Assembly: GCF_964199755.1 (NCBI RefSeq)
Contig: NC_133903.1
Span: forward strand, 2,113,001-2,177,000
From: Larus michahellis
Taxonomy: Eukaryota; Chordata; Aves; Charadriiformes; Laridae
Length of the DNA stretch: 64,000 nt
Direction of reading: 5' to 3'
Part shown: positions 10,001-18,500 of the stretch, piece after piece
Numbering within the stretch: the first letter of the stretch is position 1
Layout: the number at the start of each line of letters is the position of its first letter
Program-made: the position numbers and the translations under genes
Notes under the pieces: model-generated
Database searches by the model: none
What the model saw: only the letters and a program-made list of their open reading frames with translations
Told to the model about the DNA's origin: nothing

Positions 10001-11785
10001 TAACTTGCCCTGTTCTGTTTCCTTTTGCAGATTTCTCTGCTTAAAAAATAAGACCAGCGCATCAGTTGTTTTCACAACATACACACAGAAGCATCCCTCG
10101 ATAGAAAAGGGTCCGCCCTTTGTTCAGCCACTGCTAAACTTCATCTGGTTTCTGTTGTTGGCGGTTGATGGGTACAGTATGAATTTTCCTCATGTTGTTC
10201 TTGGTTTCCTTTGCATTTGTTACTGGGGTTACATTTCTGGTTGTTTCCTTTCTAGAGGAAAACTAACAGTATTTACAGTATTGTGTGAACAGTATCAACC
10301 TTCACTGAAAAGAGATCCCATGTATAATGAGGTGAGTTACTCGTGGCTGTAAACAGGATTTAACCTACAGAATGAGTTAAATAATAGCTGATTGTCTCCT
10401 GTTTTGTGACTGGTACAGAGGAGTCTGATCTAGCTTGTGCGGTGTGACTGCTGCCCGTAGTGGTTCCACCTGTAAACGAAGTAGCTGACGTTGTTCTTCA
10501 CCTTGTGTCGTTTCAGTACCTAGATAGAATAGGACAGCTTTTCTTCGGTGTTCCGCCCAAGCAGACATCGTCCTACGGAGGGTTACTAGGTAAGGTTTGT
10601 GCTGATGATTGTTTACAGACACCACCAGTCTTCTCAGAGCAGTGGCTTGTACAAAAAGGCTGTGCTGGAAACAGATAATTTGTTCTAACAAATGTATCAG
10701 TTTTTTCATAGCCTGTAGAAACAGCCCCTGCTGTAGAATACGAGATGAACTGGTTTCATGTGAAAGCGATTGGGTGAAGCTAGTAGACTTCCCATCTTTC
10801 AGAAGGGCAGAAGCATGTAAATGACTCTTACAGATAATTTTTGTCATTACGGTATAACTTCCAAATGTAAAGAAAAATCTTGTTTGTGTTAAAGCTTCAT
10901 TTCCTCAAACGTCGGCGGCATTTTCCTGAAGTCAAGTCTGGGACTTTGGGAGAGTCTAACCAGTGCTGGTATAAAATGAATGCTCCCAAAGTAAAAATTC
11001 TGAAATTAATACTGCACTTCTACAAGAAGTGAAAGGGAATAGAGAAATTCAGCCTGCATTTCCTGGCTCTTGAATAAAATGTCAGCAAATTGGACTGGAT
11101 TACTTCTGTAAAATTGAATTTTCTTGAGAACTAAGTTTCTCTGTTTGGAAAGGGACTTGAAGCTTTACCTGCAAACAGCAATTCACGGGTACCCAAATTT
11201 TGTGAAAAACATGAGCATCATAGATCCCATATGTAAGTAACAGCTTTTCGGTATTTCAAGCAATCTTAAAATGAATAAACGAGGGAGAACACATAAATGC
11301 CTCCAACGAGTTCTTTATAGGCATTGCTGGGTTTTGACCGTTTCCTGGCTGGAGGTGCCTTGCCTCACTTGGTTGGGTTTTTTCTTTCCTCTCGTGCTGC
11401 AGCCACAGCCCGTAAGTCTGTGACTTTAGCGGGGTTTTTCCGGTGTACTCTTAGAGAAGGAATAGTATCAAAATACAGCTTCCCAAAGCAATAAACTCTG
11501 AATGGAAACCAAGGAGCGAATGCTAATGTCCTGCTGAGACTCTTCTGCTAACAAACAAACAAAAAAAAAAAACAAAAAAAAGTTATTTTTTCATTGTTGA
11601 AATCTGCAGCTTAGCAGGACGGTAGGAGAACAGTTAAAAGTTTTTAGGATGAGAAAGTAAAATTGGCAATCTCGACTGTCCTGTATTTTATTCTAGGAAA
11701 TCTTTTAAACAGTCTGATGGGGACTGGAGAAGATGAGGACACGGAAGATGGTCAGGAAGATAGCAGTCCCATCGAGCTCGACTGA
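228..11785 (+). CDS. GET4: GET4, guided entry of tail-anchored proteins factor 4 (nine exons, 327 aa)
   Basis: The exons are 228-382, 4614-4692, 5101-5182, 6144-6293, 7958-8096, 10031-10171, 10256-10331, 10517-10589 and 11697-11785. All introns are GT-AG, and the joined length is 984 nt: 327 codons plus TGA, the same length as I recall for human GET4. The translation matches vertebrate GET4 throughout, for example [20 protein letters not shown] near the N-terminus, [10 protein letters not shown] in exon 4 and SPIELD at the C-terminus. GET4 is a cytosolic, all-helical TPR-like solenoid. It bridges UBL4A and BAG6 and helps pass tail-anchored proteins from SGTA to the GET3/TRC40 ATPase for ER insertion. 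No signal peptide or membrane segment is present in the spliced product. The start at 228 is chosen by analogy with the mammalian N-terminus; a second in-frame ATG at 243 has a stronger Kozak context. No frameshift or premature stop is seen. Confidence 0.97.
383..4613 (+). other. GET4: GET4 intron 1
   Basis: This 4.2-kb intron starts in the CpG island and ends at TTTTCAG. Its first 600 bases are GC-rich and contain a run of four G tracts at 544-564. It also holds a CR1 3' end at 1447-1540. Otherwise it is unremarkable AT-balanced intron; I see no further exon or RNA gene. Confidence 0.9.
1447..1540 (+). mobile_element. CR1 LINE 3'-end fragment, plus strand
   Basis: The segment reads ACATGGTTTAGTGGTGGTTT, then GGTTAACGGTTGGGCTTGAT, GATCTTAAAGGTCCCTTCC and AACCTAGGCCATTCTGTG, the standard CR1 3' end with its terminal octamer. 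It is a short, 5'-truncated copy in GET4 intron 1. Confidence 0.88.
4614..4692 (+). CDS. GET4: GET4 coding exon 2
   Basis: The acceptor is TTTTCAG at the end of intron 1 and the donor is GTAAGT at 4693. After the split Arg codon it encodes [20 protein letters not shown] through FSHNQ, one of the first helical repeats of the GET4 solenoid. Exon length is 79 nt. Confidence 0.96.
5101..5182 (+). CDS. GET4: GET4 coding exon 3
   Basis: The acceptor TTTTGTAG precedes CAAAACAG, and the donor is GTGAGG at 5183. It encodes [19 protein letters not shown] through DDLL plus the first base of a split Glu codon. It continues the helical repeat region. Confidence 0.96.
5183..6143 (+). other. GET4: GET4 intron 3
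   Basis: This is a 961-nt GT-AG intron without recognisable repeats, RNA genes or credible open frames. The preceding intron 2 (4693-5100) is 408 nt and similarly plain. Confidence 0.9.
6144..6293 (+). CDS. GET4: GET4 coding exon 4
   Basis: The acceptor is TTGCTTCTAG and the donor is GTAAGA at 6294. It encodes [20 protein letters not shown] through ITLWK, including the highly conserved [11 protein letters not shown] stretch. Both ends split a Glu codon, so skipping the 150-nt exon would keep the reading frame. Confidence 0.96.
6294..7957 (+). other. GET4: GET4 intron 4
   Basis: This is a 1.66-kb AT-rich GT-AG intron. It includes a short A run near 6462-6474. No repeat family or RNA gene was recognised. 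Confidence 0.9.
7958..8096 (+). CDS. GET4: GET4 coding exon 5
   Basis: The acceptor is CTTTTATAG and the donor is GTAGGT at 8097. It encodes [20 protein letters not shown] through FVAQAVL plus CA of a Gln codon completed by exon 6. A TAG appears if the exon is read through, which fixes the splice at 8096. An 18-nt T run begins 13 nt inside the following intron. Confidence 0.96.
8097..10030 (+). other. GET4: GET4 intron 5
   Basis: This is a 1.93-kb GT-AG intron that begins GTAGGT and is followed at once by an 18-nt T run at 8110-8127. The rest shows no recognised repeat or gene. Confidence 0.9.
8110..8127 (+). repeat. Poly(T) run next to a GET4 splice donor
   Basis: Eighteen consecutive T residues start 13 nt downstream of the exon 5 donor. 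It may be simple sequence or a U-rich intronic element of the kind bound by TIA1. Confidence 0.9.
10031..10171 (+). CDS. GET4: GET4 coding exon 6
   Basis: The acceptor is CCTTTTGCAG and the donor is GTACAG at 10172. It encodes [20 protein letters not shown] through FLLLAVD plus two bases of a Gly codon. The conserved [20 protein letters not shown] segment is here. The next intron is only 84 nt long and has no in-frame stop. Confidence 0.96.
10172..10255 (+). other. GET4: GET4 intron 6, 84 nt, in frame and stop-free
   Basis: The intron begins GTACAG and ends TTTCTAG. Its length is a multiple of three, and reading through from exon 6 meets no stop. Retention would add 28 residues between VDG and GKLTVF, most of them hydrophobic (for example [12 protein letters not shown]). 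Splicing is nevertheless expected, because the spliced product matches the conserved family sequence. Confidence 0.9.
10256..10331 (+). CDS. GET4: GET4 coding exon 7
   Basis: The acceptor is CCTTTCTAG and the donor is GTGAGT at 10332. It encodes [20 protein letters not shown] through MYNE. The exon closes the Gly codon begun in exon 6 and ends on a codon boundary. Confidence 0.96.
10517..10589 (+). CDS. GET4: GET4 coding exon 8
   Basis: The acceptor is GTCGTTTCAG and the donor is GTAAGG at 10590. It encodes [20 protein letters not shown] through GGLL plus one base of a Gly codon. This is a strongly conserved C-terminal segment of the family. Confidence 0.96.
10590..11696 (+). other. GET4: GET4 intron 8
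   Basis: This is a 1.1-kb GT-AG intron with an A-rich run (AACAAACAAAC followed by A tracts) at about 11551-11581. No gene or known repeat was seen. The preceding intron 7 (10332-10516) is 185 nt. Confidence 0.88.
11697..11785 (+). CDS. GET4: GET4 coding exon 9, C-terminus and stop
   Basis: The acceptor is TTATTCTAG. The exon encodes [20 protein letters not shown] and ends in SPIELD followed by TGA at 11783-11785. The acidic, probably disordered tail and the SPIELD end are typical of vertebrate GET4. Confidence 0.96.
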
Positions 11786-12115
11786 ATGCTGTTGTCTCTG
11801 GGTGGCGTGTAAGTCTGGTGATTCGATGACTCCAAAGACAGTTTTGGAATTTGAATCCTGCAGTTGTTTCCTGGCGCCTAAAAGGGCTCCTCCGGTCTTT
11901 TAGAAATGGTTGCTGAAATGTTTATAATGTTCGGTCTATATTATTTATGTAAAAAAAGAAAGAAACCAACAAAAAGTATCCAAACGAACCAATCGGAGCA
12001 ATTGTTAGCAGGTTTCCAATACAGCGGCTGTTGACTTTGATTAAAATATAGTCTTCTACGGTTTCTGATGCAGTATTCCCTTTTGCACAGTAATTGAATA
12101 AAGCATAAATATGGG
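11786..12115 (+). other. GET4: GET4 proximal 3' UTR
   Basis: The sequence after the stop runs to a canonical AATAAA at 12097-12102 followed by GT-rich sequence, so a transcript end near 12115-12125 is likely. It is AT-rich and contains no repeat. Distal poly(A) signals at 12739 and 12747 could give a longer form. Confidence 0.75.
12097..12102 (+). terminator. GET4: Proximal GET4 poly(A) signal AATAAA
   Basis: A canonical AATAAA lies 312 nt after the GET4 stop codon and is followed within 25 nt by a GGTCTTGT downstream element. It is the first such hexamer after the stop. Confidence 0.75.
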
Positions 12116-12124
12116 TCTTGTACT

Positions 12125-12700
12125 TCACGGCCTACTCGATACCATCTTTGTTACGAGAAAGCCTCCTTGACCTCTGCCGCCTCCAAGGAAGATCTCGAAA
12201 GGCAGGGTGATCAATTGAATAACGTATTGGCGAGGCTGGTGCCAAAAGTAACTGCGAGACGAGCCAAGCAGCCTAATTTGAGATGCACACCCAAGAGACG
12301 TTGTTACCCAGACCTGGTTTCCGCTGGTGTGAGTAGCACGGACGCCATTCCCGCGGCCTTTCGCTCCACGCACGGGCTGGCTCCGGCCCCGCGCACGCGC
12401 GTGCTCGGCCGACACCTCCTGAAAAGCACAAGATTGAATCGCTCTGCGGTAAAAGCCAATCAGTGGAACGTAGGTAATTGCCTTCCCTGTGGATCTCTCT
12501 TGCCTAGGTGTGAAAACTTGGCTCGTGGCTCTACTCCTTTGGAACGGATTCAGCGCAAGTTCACAACCATACGTCGAGGCGTCGGCCTTCTAGCGCATGA
12601 AATGATTTGCCGCGAGCAACGTATGTGTTTGAACTGCAGCTGTGCGTAAAGGAAAGGGATACTGCAGAACTTTTGGCTCTTTATGATATATTTATTTTTC
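12125..12700 (+). other. CpG-rich unassigned block downstream of GET4 with a 160-codon open frame
   Basis: This block is much richer in CpG than the sequence on either side and holds an uninterrupted frame at 12167-12649. The predicted peptide begins MTSAASKEDLERQGD and ends NCSCA. I do not recognise it, and it shows no domain, signal peptide or membrane segment. The frame may be a by-product of local composition or part of a longer GET4 3' UTR that uses the poly(A) signals at 12739-12752. Coding status is unsupported. Confidence 0.4.
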
Positions 12701-12738
12701 TTGGGTGATTGATTCATTTAACATTTTCTGTAAAAAAG

Positions 12739-12752
12739 AATAAATCAATAAA
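12739..12752 (+). terminator. Tandem distal poly(A) signals on the + strand
   Basis: Two AATAAA hexamers (12739-12744 and 12747-12752) lie close together just downstream of the CpG-rich block. They could end a long GET4 3' UTR or an independent transcript. Assignment to GET4 is inference. Confidence 0.45.
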
Positions 12753-12867
12753 TAATGGAGTAACTTCGCCCCCAGCGGTAGGCATAGCCGTTCGACATCT
12801 CCTCCTCTTTAACGCAGCACGGCGGATGGCAGTGGTACAGTGAGCAGATGAAAGGGTGGGGAAACGC

Positions 12868-12873
12868 TTTATT
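12868..12873 (-). terminator. ADAP1: Candidate distal ADAP1 poly(A) signal
   Basis: The minus-strand hexamer AATAAA occurs here, 116 nt beyond the + strand signals. Other minus-strand AATAAA copies are at 12949-12954, 13992-13997 and 14328-14333. The last would give a 3' UTR of about 1.2 kb and is the most economical choice. Which one is used cannot be decided from sequence. Confidence 0.35.
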
Positions 12874-13200
12874 TTTTCACGGTGAAAATAAAAAGGCTTA
12901 GATTAATAAACAGCAATCATGCATGGGGGAGGGAGGGATTAATACGAATTTATTGACTGTATGAAAAAGAAAAGGCATTGACAGGAAGACTTTGTGTTAA
13001 TTGTGAAGTCTCAAATAAACACTTTATACCAGGATCTGTGATGTTGCTGCTTTGGAAGAGTTTTATGAGCGGAGATCTTGCTTTCTTTGCTATTTCCCCC
13101 CATCCCTGTCCTGTGTCCTCCGGAGGCGGGTGACGGGGAGTTTGAGTGTTCAGCTCCGGGTACGGAATGCAGTTGCAAATGACAGCCGTGTGTACAGCAT

Positions 13201-14170
13201 ACGTGTGTGTGTGTAAAACCGATATTAAAATATATACGCACACACACATAGAAACAGCCTTTTGTGTATATAATAATTTATAATTAACTATTGCATATAA
13301 TTTATAATATTAATTACACACACGCACAATCTTTATAGCTAGCTACAAACAAAAACAATGAGCCCGGCCTGCTCCCTCCCTGCTTGACATGCCCGGGGTT
13401 TTAAGTGTGAGTGAGTGACAGTATGTGTGTAAAATACATATTTATAAAAAAATTATCAATTGTATTATAATATAACGTTATTAAAATTATATATTATTAA
13501 AATACATATTCATAAATTATAATATTTTATATTATATATAATTAATAATGTTAATTACCTGTCTCTAGTTACGCATACACGTATTGTCCTGGTTTGAGGG
13601 CCACTGGGGGCCAATATAGACATACGCATATGGATATATGTGTGTTTATACGCAATATAGTTCTCTTAAATTTATAATACAAGTATATGTATAAATTATA
13701 CAATTTATACTTATATAAAAAGCAAGCACGTGTATATTTGTAATATATAATTAAATATTTTATAAATTTGCAATTATAAAAAAAAAATCTCTATCCATAC
13801 ACAGACACCTGTATGAAATACATTTAGCTTATGTATTTTGTAGGTTAAACGTGTATGTCTGATGACGGCTACGTGTACACGGGCATGTGCTCGTATGATC
13901 TCTGTTCAGCGCGCTCTCTCTCACACACACGTGTACCGTGTTACGCCTTTATCGGCTACGCAGTTCAGCGTTGTGGCTGAATAGCCAACGATTTATTTCT
14001 ATAGTCCCAAGACTGTATCTTTTGTGTACGTGGGTGCACACATAGAGAGAAGCCATGAGTACGCGCTCTAAAGTAGACAGGCTGTACGCTATATAATACA
14101 CAAATAAGTATAATGTATATTATGTTATAAATAGGTGTGTGTGGTTTACGTGAAATGTATTTACCTGGTC
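13201..14170. repeat. AT-rich and CA/TG-rich low-complexity tract between the convergent genes
   Basis: About 970 bases are dominated by TATA, ATTATA and CA/TG dinucleotide runs, in sharp contrast to the GC-rich sequence beside them. A TG run at 13201-13214 and a CA run at 13236-13249 are nearly inverted copies and could pair. A short GC-rich island at about 13586-13611 interrupts the tract. Alternating purine-pyrimidine stretches could adopt Z-DNA or cruciform structures; that is inference. Confidence 0.8.
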
Positions 14171-14327
14171 CATATGTACACATGTGCACAGGGTCCTGTG
14201 CCCGTCCCCCCCCCGCCCAGGGCCCTGCCCGCACCCTCACCTACGTGTCTGCAGATGGTTTTTTTACCCGCCCCCCCCCGTCCCTCCCCTGCCCCAGCAC
14301 CACACGGCCACGGCTCGGACATCATAA

Positions 14328-14333
14328 TTTATT
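14328..14333 (-). terminator. ADAP1: Candidate main ADAP1 poly(A) signal
   Basis: A minus-strand AATAAA lies 1.17 kb downstream of the ADAP1 stop codon. It is the first canonical hexamer I find after the stop on that strand. Its use is inferred, not shown. Confidence 0.5.
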
Positions 14334-14576
14334 GGTTGGAATGACATTTAGTAGCAGAGTGGTGTCGGCAGTGACAGGCGGCACGCACACAGCCCAGGGA
14401 TGCTCTCGCGTACACACACCAACGGACGGACCGCGGGGACGGGGACGGGACTTCACCCGGGGCCGGAAATTTCAAGTTTGGGTAAAAAAATCCAGCACGC
14501 GGCGTACAGGTCCCAGCCCACCCACCCGCGGGAATTACAGTGCTCAACACAGCGCTGAAACGTCACTTCAAGCAGC

Positions 14577-14655
14577 TTTTTTTTTTTTTTTTTGGCAGAA
14601 AAAAAACAAAATTAAAAAAAAAAAATTAAGATAATTATTGGGGGGAAAAAAAAAA
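14577..14655. repeat. Adjacent poly(T) and poly(A) runs
   Basis: A 17-nt T run is followed by A-rich runs and a second A run, so the segment could fold back on itself. It is simple sequence within the probable ADAP1 3' UTR. Confidence 0.85.
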
Positions 14656-15382
14656 GTGCACCCACCATTCCGGAGAAGCAGCGAGCCGTCGGGGCCAGGC
14701 TGGGCTGTTACGGTGCCTGTCAGCACCGCTGCCCCTAAAGTTCAACCCACCCCCCCCTCCCAAAACCGGGCTCCCAAAAAGGGGTGAAACCCATGACAGA
14801 GGAGCACCCCAGGGAGCAGAGCCGGGCCCCCACCCCACAAGCTTTGCTCCCCTGGTGTCACCTCCTGGCTCGGTGTCCCCCATCCCCTCACAGAGCCCCA
14901 GGGCTGGGGCGGGGGCATTAAGCAGGTAACGAGGCCACCGACGCTCATTTCCTCTGTTTCTAAACCCCCTTTGACCCCCAGCCCGGGCAGAGCATCACCA
15001 CTGCTCCCCCCATGGGGTCATTCCTCACGTCACCATCCCAGCTGTTCCCAGGTTGGTCCTTCCCATCCCACCGGGACGTCGCTGCTCAGGGACACCCCGC
15101 TCCCCAGGGAAAGGGCTGGCGGGGAGCCAGGGGACGCCCAGCTCCAGCCCCATGGAGCAGCTCGTGGGGAAAAGCCCCATCTCCCCCGGAGACGTGCCAG
15201 CAACAGTCTCCCCCAGCCCGCCGAGGCCGGGTGACACCCCTTCCGGGGGTGACAGGGACCATGCGCCCAGCGGAGCGGCCACGGAGCCGAATTTCAGGTT
15301 GGATCAGCATCTTCTCCGACATTTCGCTGCCATCCTTCTTGGTTTCTGACATGATCAAGTGAATGATGAGGGGAAAGGGAAG

Positions 15383-15433
15383 TATTATTATTATTATTAT
15401 TATTACTGTTATTATTATTCTTCTTCATTATTT
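15383..15433. repeat. (TTA)n trinucleotide microsatellite
   Basis: About seven uninterrupted TTA/ATT units are followed by imperfect units (TTATTATTATTC, TTCTTCATTA). The repeat lies in the probable ADAP1 3' UTR, 74 nt beyond the stop codon. Confidence 0.9.
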
Positions 15434-15506
15434 TTAACATTTCAAATAAAACCACGTTGTGTTGTAAACAGAAGCTCACTCCTCAGGTCTGCCCAGCCAG
15501 TCCCCG

Positions 15507-15535
15507 CTAAGGTTTATGTTTGAAATGGGCTTCCA
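15507..15535 (-). CDS. ADAP1: ADAP1 last coding exon
   Basis: The acceptor is TCTCTTGCAG. The 29 coding nucleotides finish a Val codon and encode EAHFKHKP, followed by TAG at 15509-15507. The exon continues as the 3' UTR. Confidence 0.95.
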
Positions 15536-18500
15536 CTGCAAGAGAAGAGCAGAGACAGGGGGTCAACAGCCGGACGAGGACCGGCAGGCGGCCACAGCCC
15601 GGCACAGGCCCACGCTGAGCATGGTCCTTGTCCTGCCGATGCTCCTTGGGTCCGATTATCCCTATAACTGGGTGACCGAGCATCCTTACAGCAGCATGGA
15701 CATCATGCCAGAGGCGATGAAGAGGGAAGGAGACCATCCTCCTCCTCCCAGCACGAGCCCCTCTCTGCTGGGACAGACTGCACCCTCCCCAGGTGAGGAA
15801 GGGCTCGCGCAAGGGAGGGATGCTGCTGCATCCCTGAGCCCCTCCATCCAGCCCTGAGCCCCTCCATCCATCCCCTTCCATCCGTCTGCCCCCCATCCCC
15901 AATTCCCCCATCCATCCTCCCCATTCCTGACCCCCCTCCATCCATTCCCCCATCCCTCCTCAATCCCCTCCATCCATCCCTGATTCCCTCCATCCATCCC
16001 ATCCTCCAGCACCCGGGAAATCCCACCCCCCCCAGCAAACCCACCTGCGTATTCCTGAGGCAGCATGGGCCGGCTTATCACTTTCTGAAAGGTCGTAATC
16101 CACTCCAGCTGGTCGTCCTCCGTCTCGCAGGCAAAGAGGAATTTCCGATCGGGGGTGACGATGGTTATCCCGTGCTGCCAGTGGTTTCCCTGCGTGGATG
16201 GCGGGAGCCCTTCCAGGACCTTGTAGCTGTTTTCCTTGCTCCCGATGAAAACCTCCCCTCTGGCGAAGGCATCCTAGGGGACAGCGGGGAGCTCGGCTGT
16301 GACTGGGACGGGCGCCCGGACGTGGCTCACCCCACACCAGCCAGAAGCTCCACCAGCAAAACGCAGCAGCTGAACACCGACGGCACCGGCCACCCCACAA
16401 AGCCCCGCTCCAGCTCCTCCCAGGGCACCCACGACACGGGACCAACACCCGGGACACACAATTCAGCCGCAGAAAAAGTTGAAGCTGGTCCACGGGGTTT
16501 CCAAAGCATTTTTGGCGAGTATCTGTGCATGGGGCTACTGCACGCTGAACCCAGGTAGATGCACCCAGCAGTGACCGCTCCATGCCCTCTTGGCTCCCCC
16601 ACCAGCCTGAGCTTCACTGCATATTATTATGTTCATCATCATCATCATTATCATCATCGGTAGTAGTAGTATCACCATCATTATTATTGATTATTCCCAG
16701 CAGACAGCCCAGGCACCTTCGTCTTACCAGGGGATCTTTGAAATACATGAGCCGTCGGTCATCCATGGTGAACCATCGCTTCTTGAATCCCTCTGTTTGC
16801 TGAAGAGGCAAAAAAACTCCGGATTACACACCAAAGCAGCGCAGCTCTTTGCCTACCGGGCACGGCCCAGGAGGTCCGAGGCTCTCGGAGGAGCCCGGGG
16901 GGCTGGGGGGGTTGGGGACAGGCGGCTCCTGGGCCACCACCAGGGAGGTGGGGTGTTCGCTCTGTGAGGTGAGTCTGGCTTTTTTTAAGGCGTATTAATG
17001 CACTCACGACATTAAGGCTTCGCCTCCCCGGCAAGGGAGGGTCTGTGTCACCAGCGGAACCTTCTCAGCCCCGTACAGGGCAAGGCTCGTGTTTAGAGGG
17101 ACTGCAGAAACGCTGTAGGTCCTACCTTTGGCCCCGTTTTCTCCATGTACCCTTCCTTCAGGTAGTTTCTAGAAAGCTTTGGCACCAGCTGGAGCAGCCG
17201 AAGAGGAGAGAAAAGAGCAGCGTCAGATGGGGGGAGCCGGGGGGCGACCAGCTGTGTGGGACAGGGCTGGGGAGGTCCCTGGAAGGGAAGCCCACTCCCA
17301 GCCCACCCGGCCCCACTGCCCCAAAGCGCTGGGACGAGGCGGGGGCAGGACCACGAAGCGTCTTTGAGCGCTCCCACCATCAGGCCGGCAGCCTCCAGGA
17401 GAAGCCCCGGGGCCAAACCCCACCCCAGCGGTCAGCTCTGGGGGAGCAGCCCCTCCACCAGCCGCAGCGGGAGCTCCTCATGCCGTACAATTTGCCTGTA
17501 AAACCTCGTTAACAGCCACCGCCTGCGCACCACCCCCCCCACCCCCCCGCAGATATTGCTGACAACAGCTCCCCAGCGCCGGGGCTATTTTTAAGGCTGC
17601 TCAGTGAGAACAAGGCAGTCGCTGCGAGATCTTTGGAGATGCCTCTAAAAGCCTCTTGAAAGATGATGAGTCCCCCCAAAACCTGGCCACACGCCCCCCC
17701 TCCTCCTCCCCCCCCCCCGCCCCTGCTCCTGCCTTTCATTTAAGCAGGTTATTGATGGCTCCGCTTGCCAAACCGCACGCCCGCAACACCCGGCTCTGCC
17801 CGCCGGCGGCTCTGGCCGAGGGCAAAGGACACCCCAAAATACACCAGCCCAAAGAATCGCACAGCTGCTCCGCAGCAGCCGGGAGCATCTTCGTCCTGGA
17901 CCCTCCATGGTGGGCAGCGAAGGGCTCTGCAGCCTTCGTAGCCCCGGCGTTCGGCTCCCGGGATGGGGCTGAGGACACTTTGCTAAGCAAAGAGCTCATC
18001 ACCCTCAGGTCAGAGAGGTTCCTCCACCCTGCAGATGGGACCGCAGCATCCTTCGGAGAGGGATCCCCAGGAGCTGCACATCCTTAGGGTGCTGTGAGCG
18101 ATTTGTACCTCCCTACTGCATTTAACCTGGCGCCTGGTTTCCATTTAATGCCTTTTCATCTCTCTGGCAGGGTAAAGGAATCATAAATGAGATGCAAATG
18201 ATGGCGAGCCCCAGGATGGAGCCACCTCGCGTACACAACCCGGTCTCCACAGAGGTCTCCCTGGGCCAAACGCTAGGATGGGTTTTTCCGTATTTCAAGG
18301 TCGTAAATTAAACCTCGCTAAACATGACACTCCTCCGTTTCCTCCAAGGAATAGCTGATGAGAAGGGGATGATAAGTAAAAATACAAATCGCTTACCTCC
18401 CACCCAAACTGCCGGGGGGCGAGCGCACCAACCCCCTCACCCGCTGCTGGACAAATGGCAACTCTAATAAGGGCTGTGGGGTTTTTTGGGGCAATTTGAT

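Larger units (their letters stand above)
14300..15506 (-). other. ADAP1: Probable ADAP1 3' UTR
   Basis: This is the sequence downstream of the ADAP1 stop on the minus strand, reaching to the candidate poly(A) signal at 14328. It is GC-rich and includes a poly(T)/poly(A) segment at 14577-14655 and a TTA trinucleotide repeat at 15383-15433. The open frames in it are compositional. Confidence 0.55.

Noticed and set aside
9864-10352. A 162-codon continuous frame that could be taken as a single-exon gene
   Set aside because: It is GET4 exons 6 and 7 read through the 84-nt intron, preceded by intronic sequence. The splice sites and the family match resolve it.
13586-13611. GTCCTGGTTTGAGGGCC, resembling the start of some avian LTRs
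   Set aside because: The similarity covers under 30 bases, and the following sequence is AT satellite, so no element can be called.
15832-16011. Possible CRISPR-like array
   Set aside because: The units are short, variable and lack uniform spacers. This is a minisatellite in a bird genome.
15686-16081. Gly/Trp/Met-rich minus-strand frames of about 110-130 codons
   Set aside because: They are produced by the CCATCC minisatellite in the last ADAP1 intron and by the adjoining PH2 exon in another frame.
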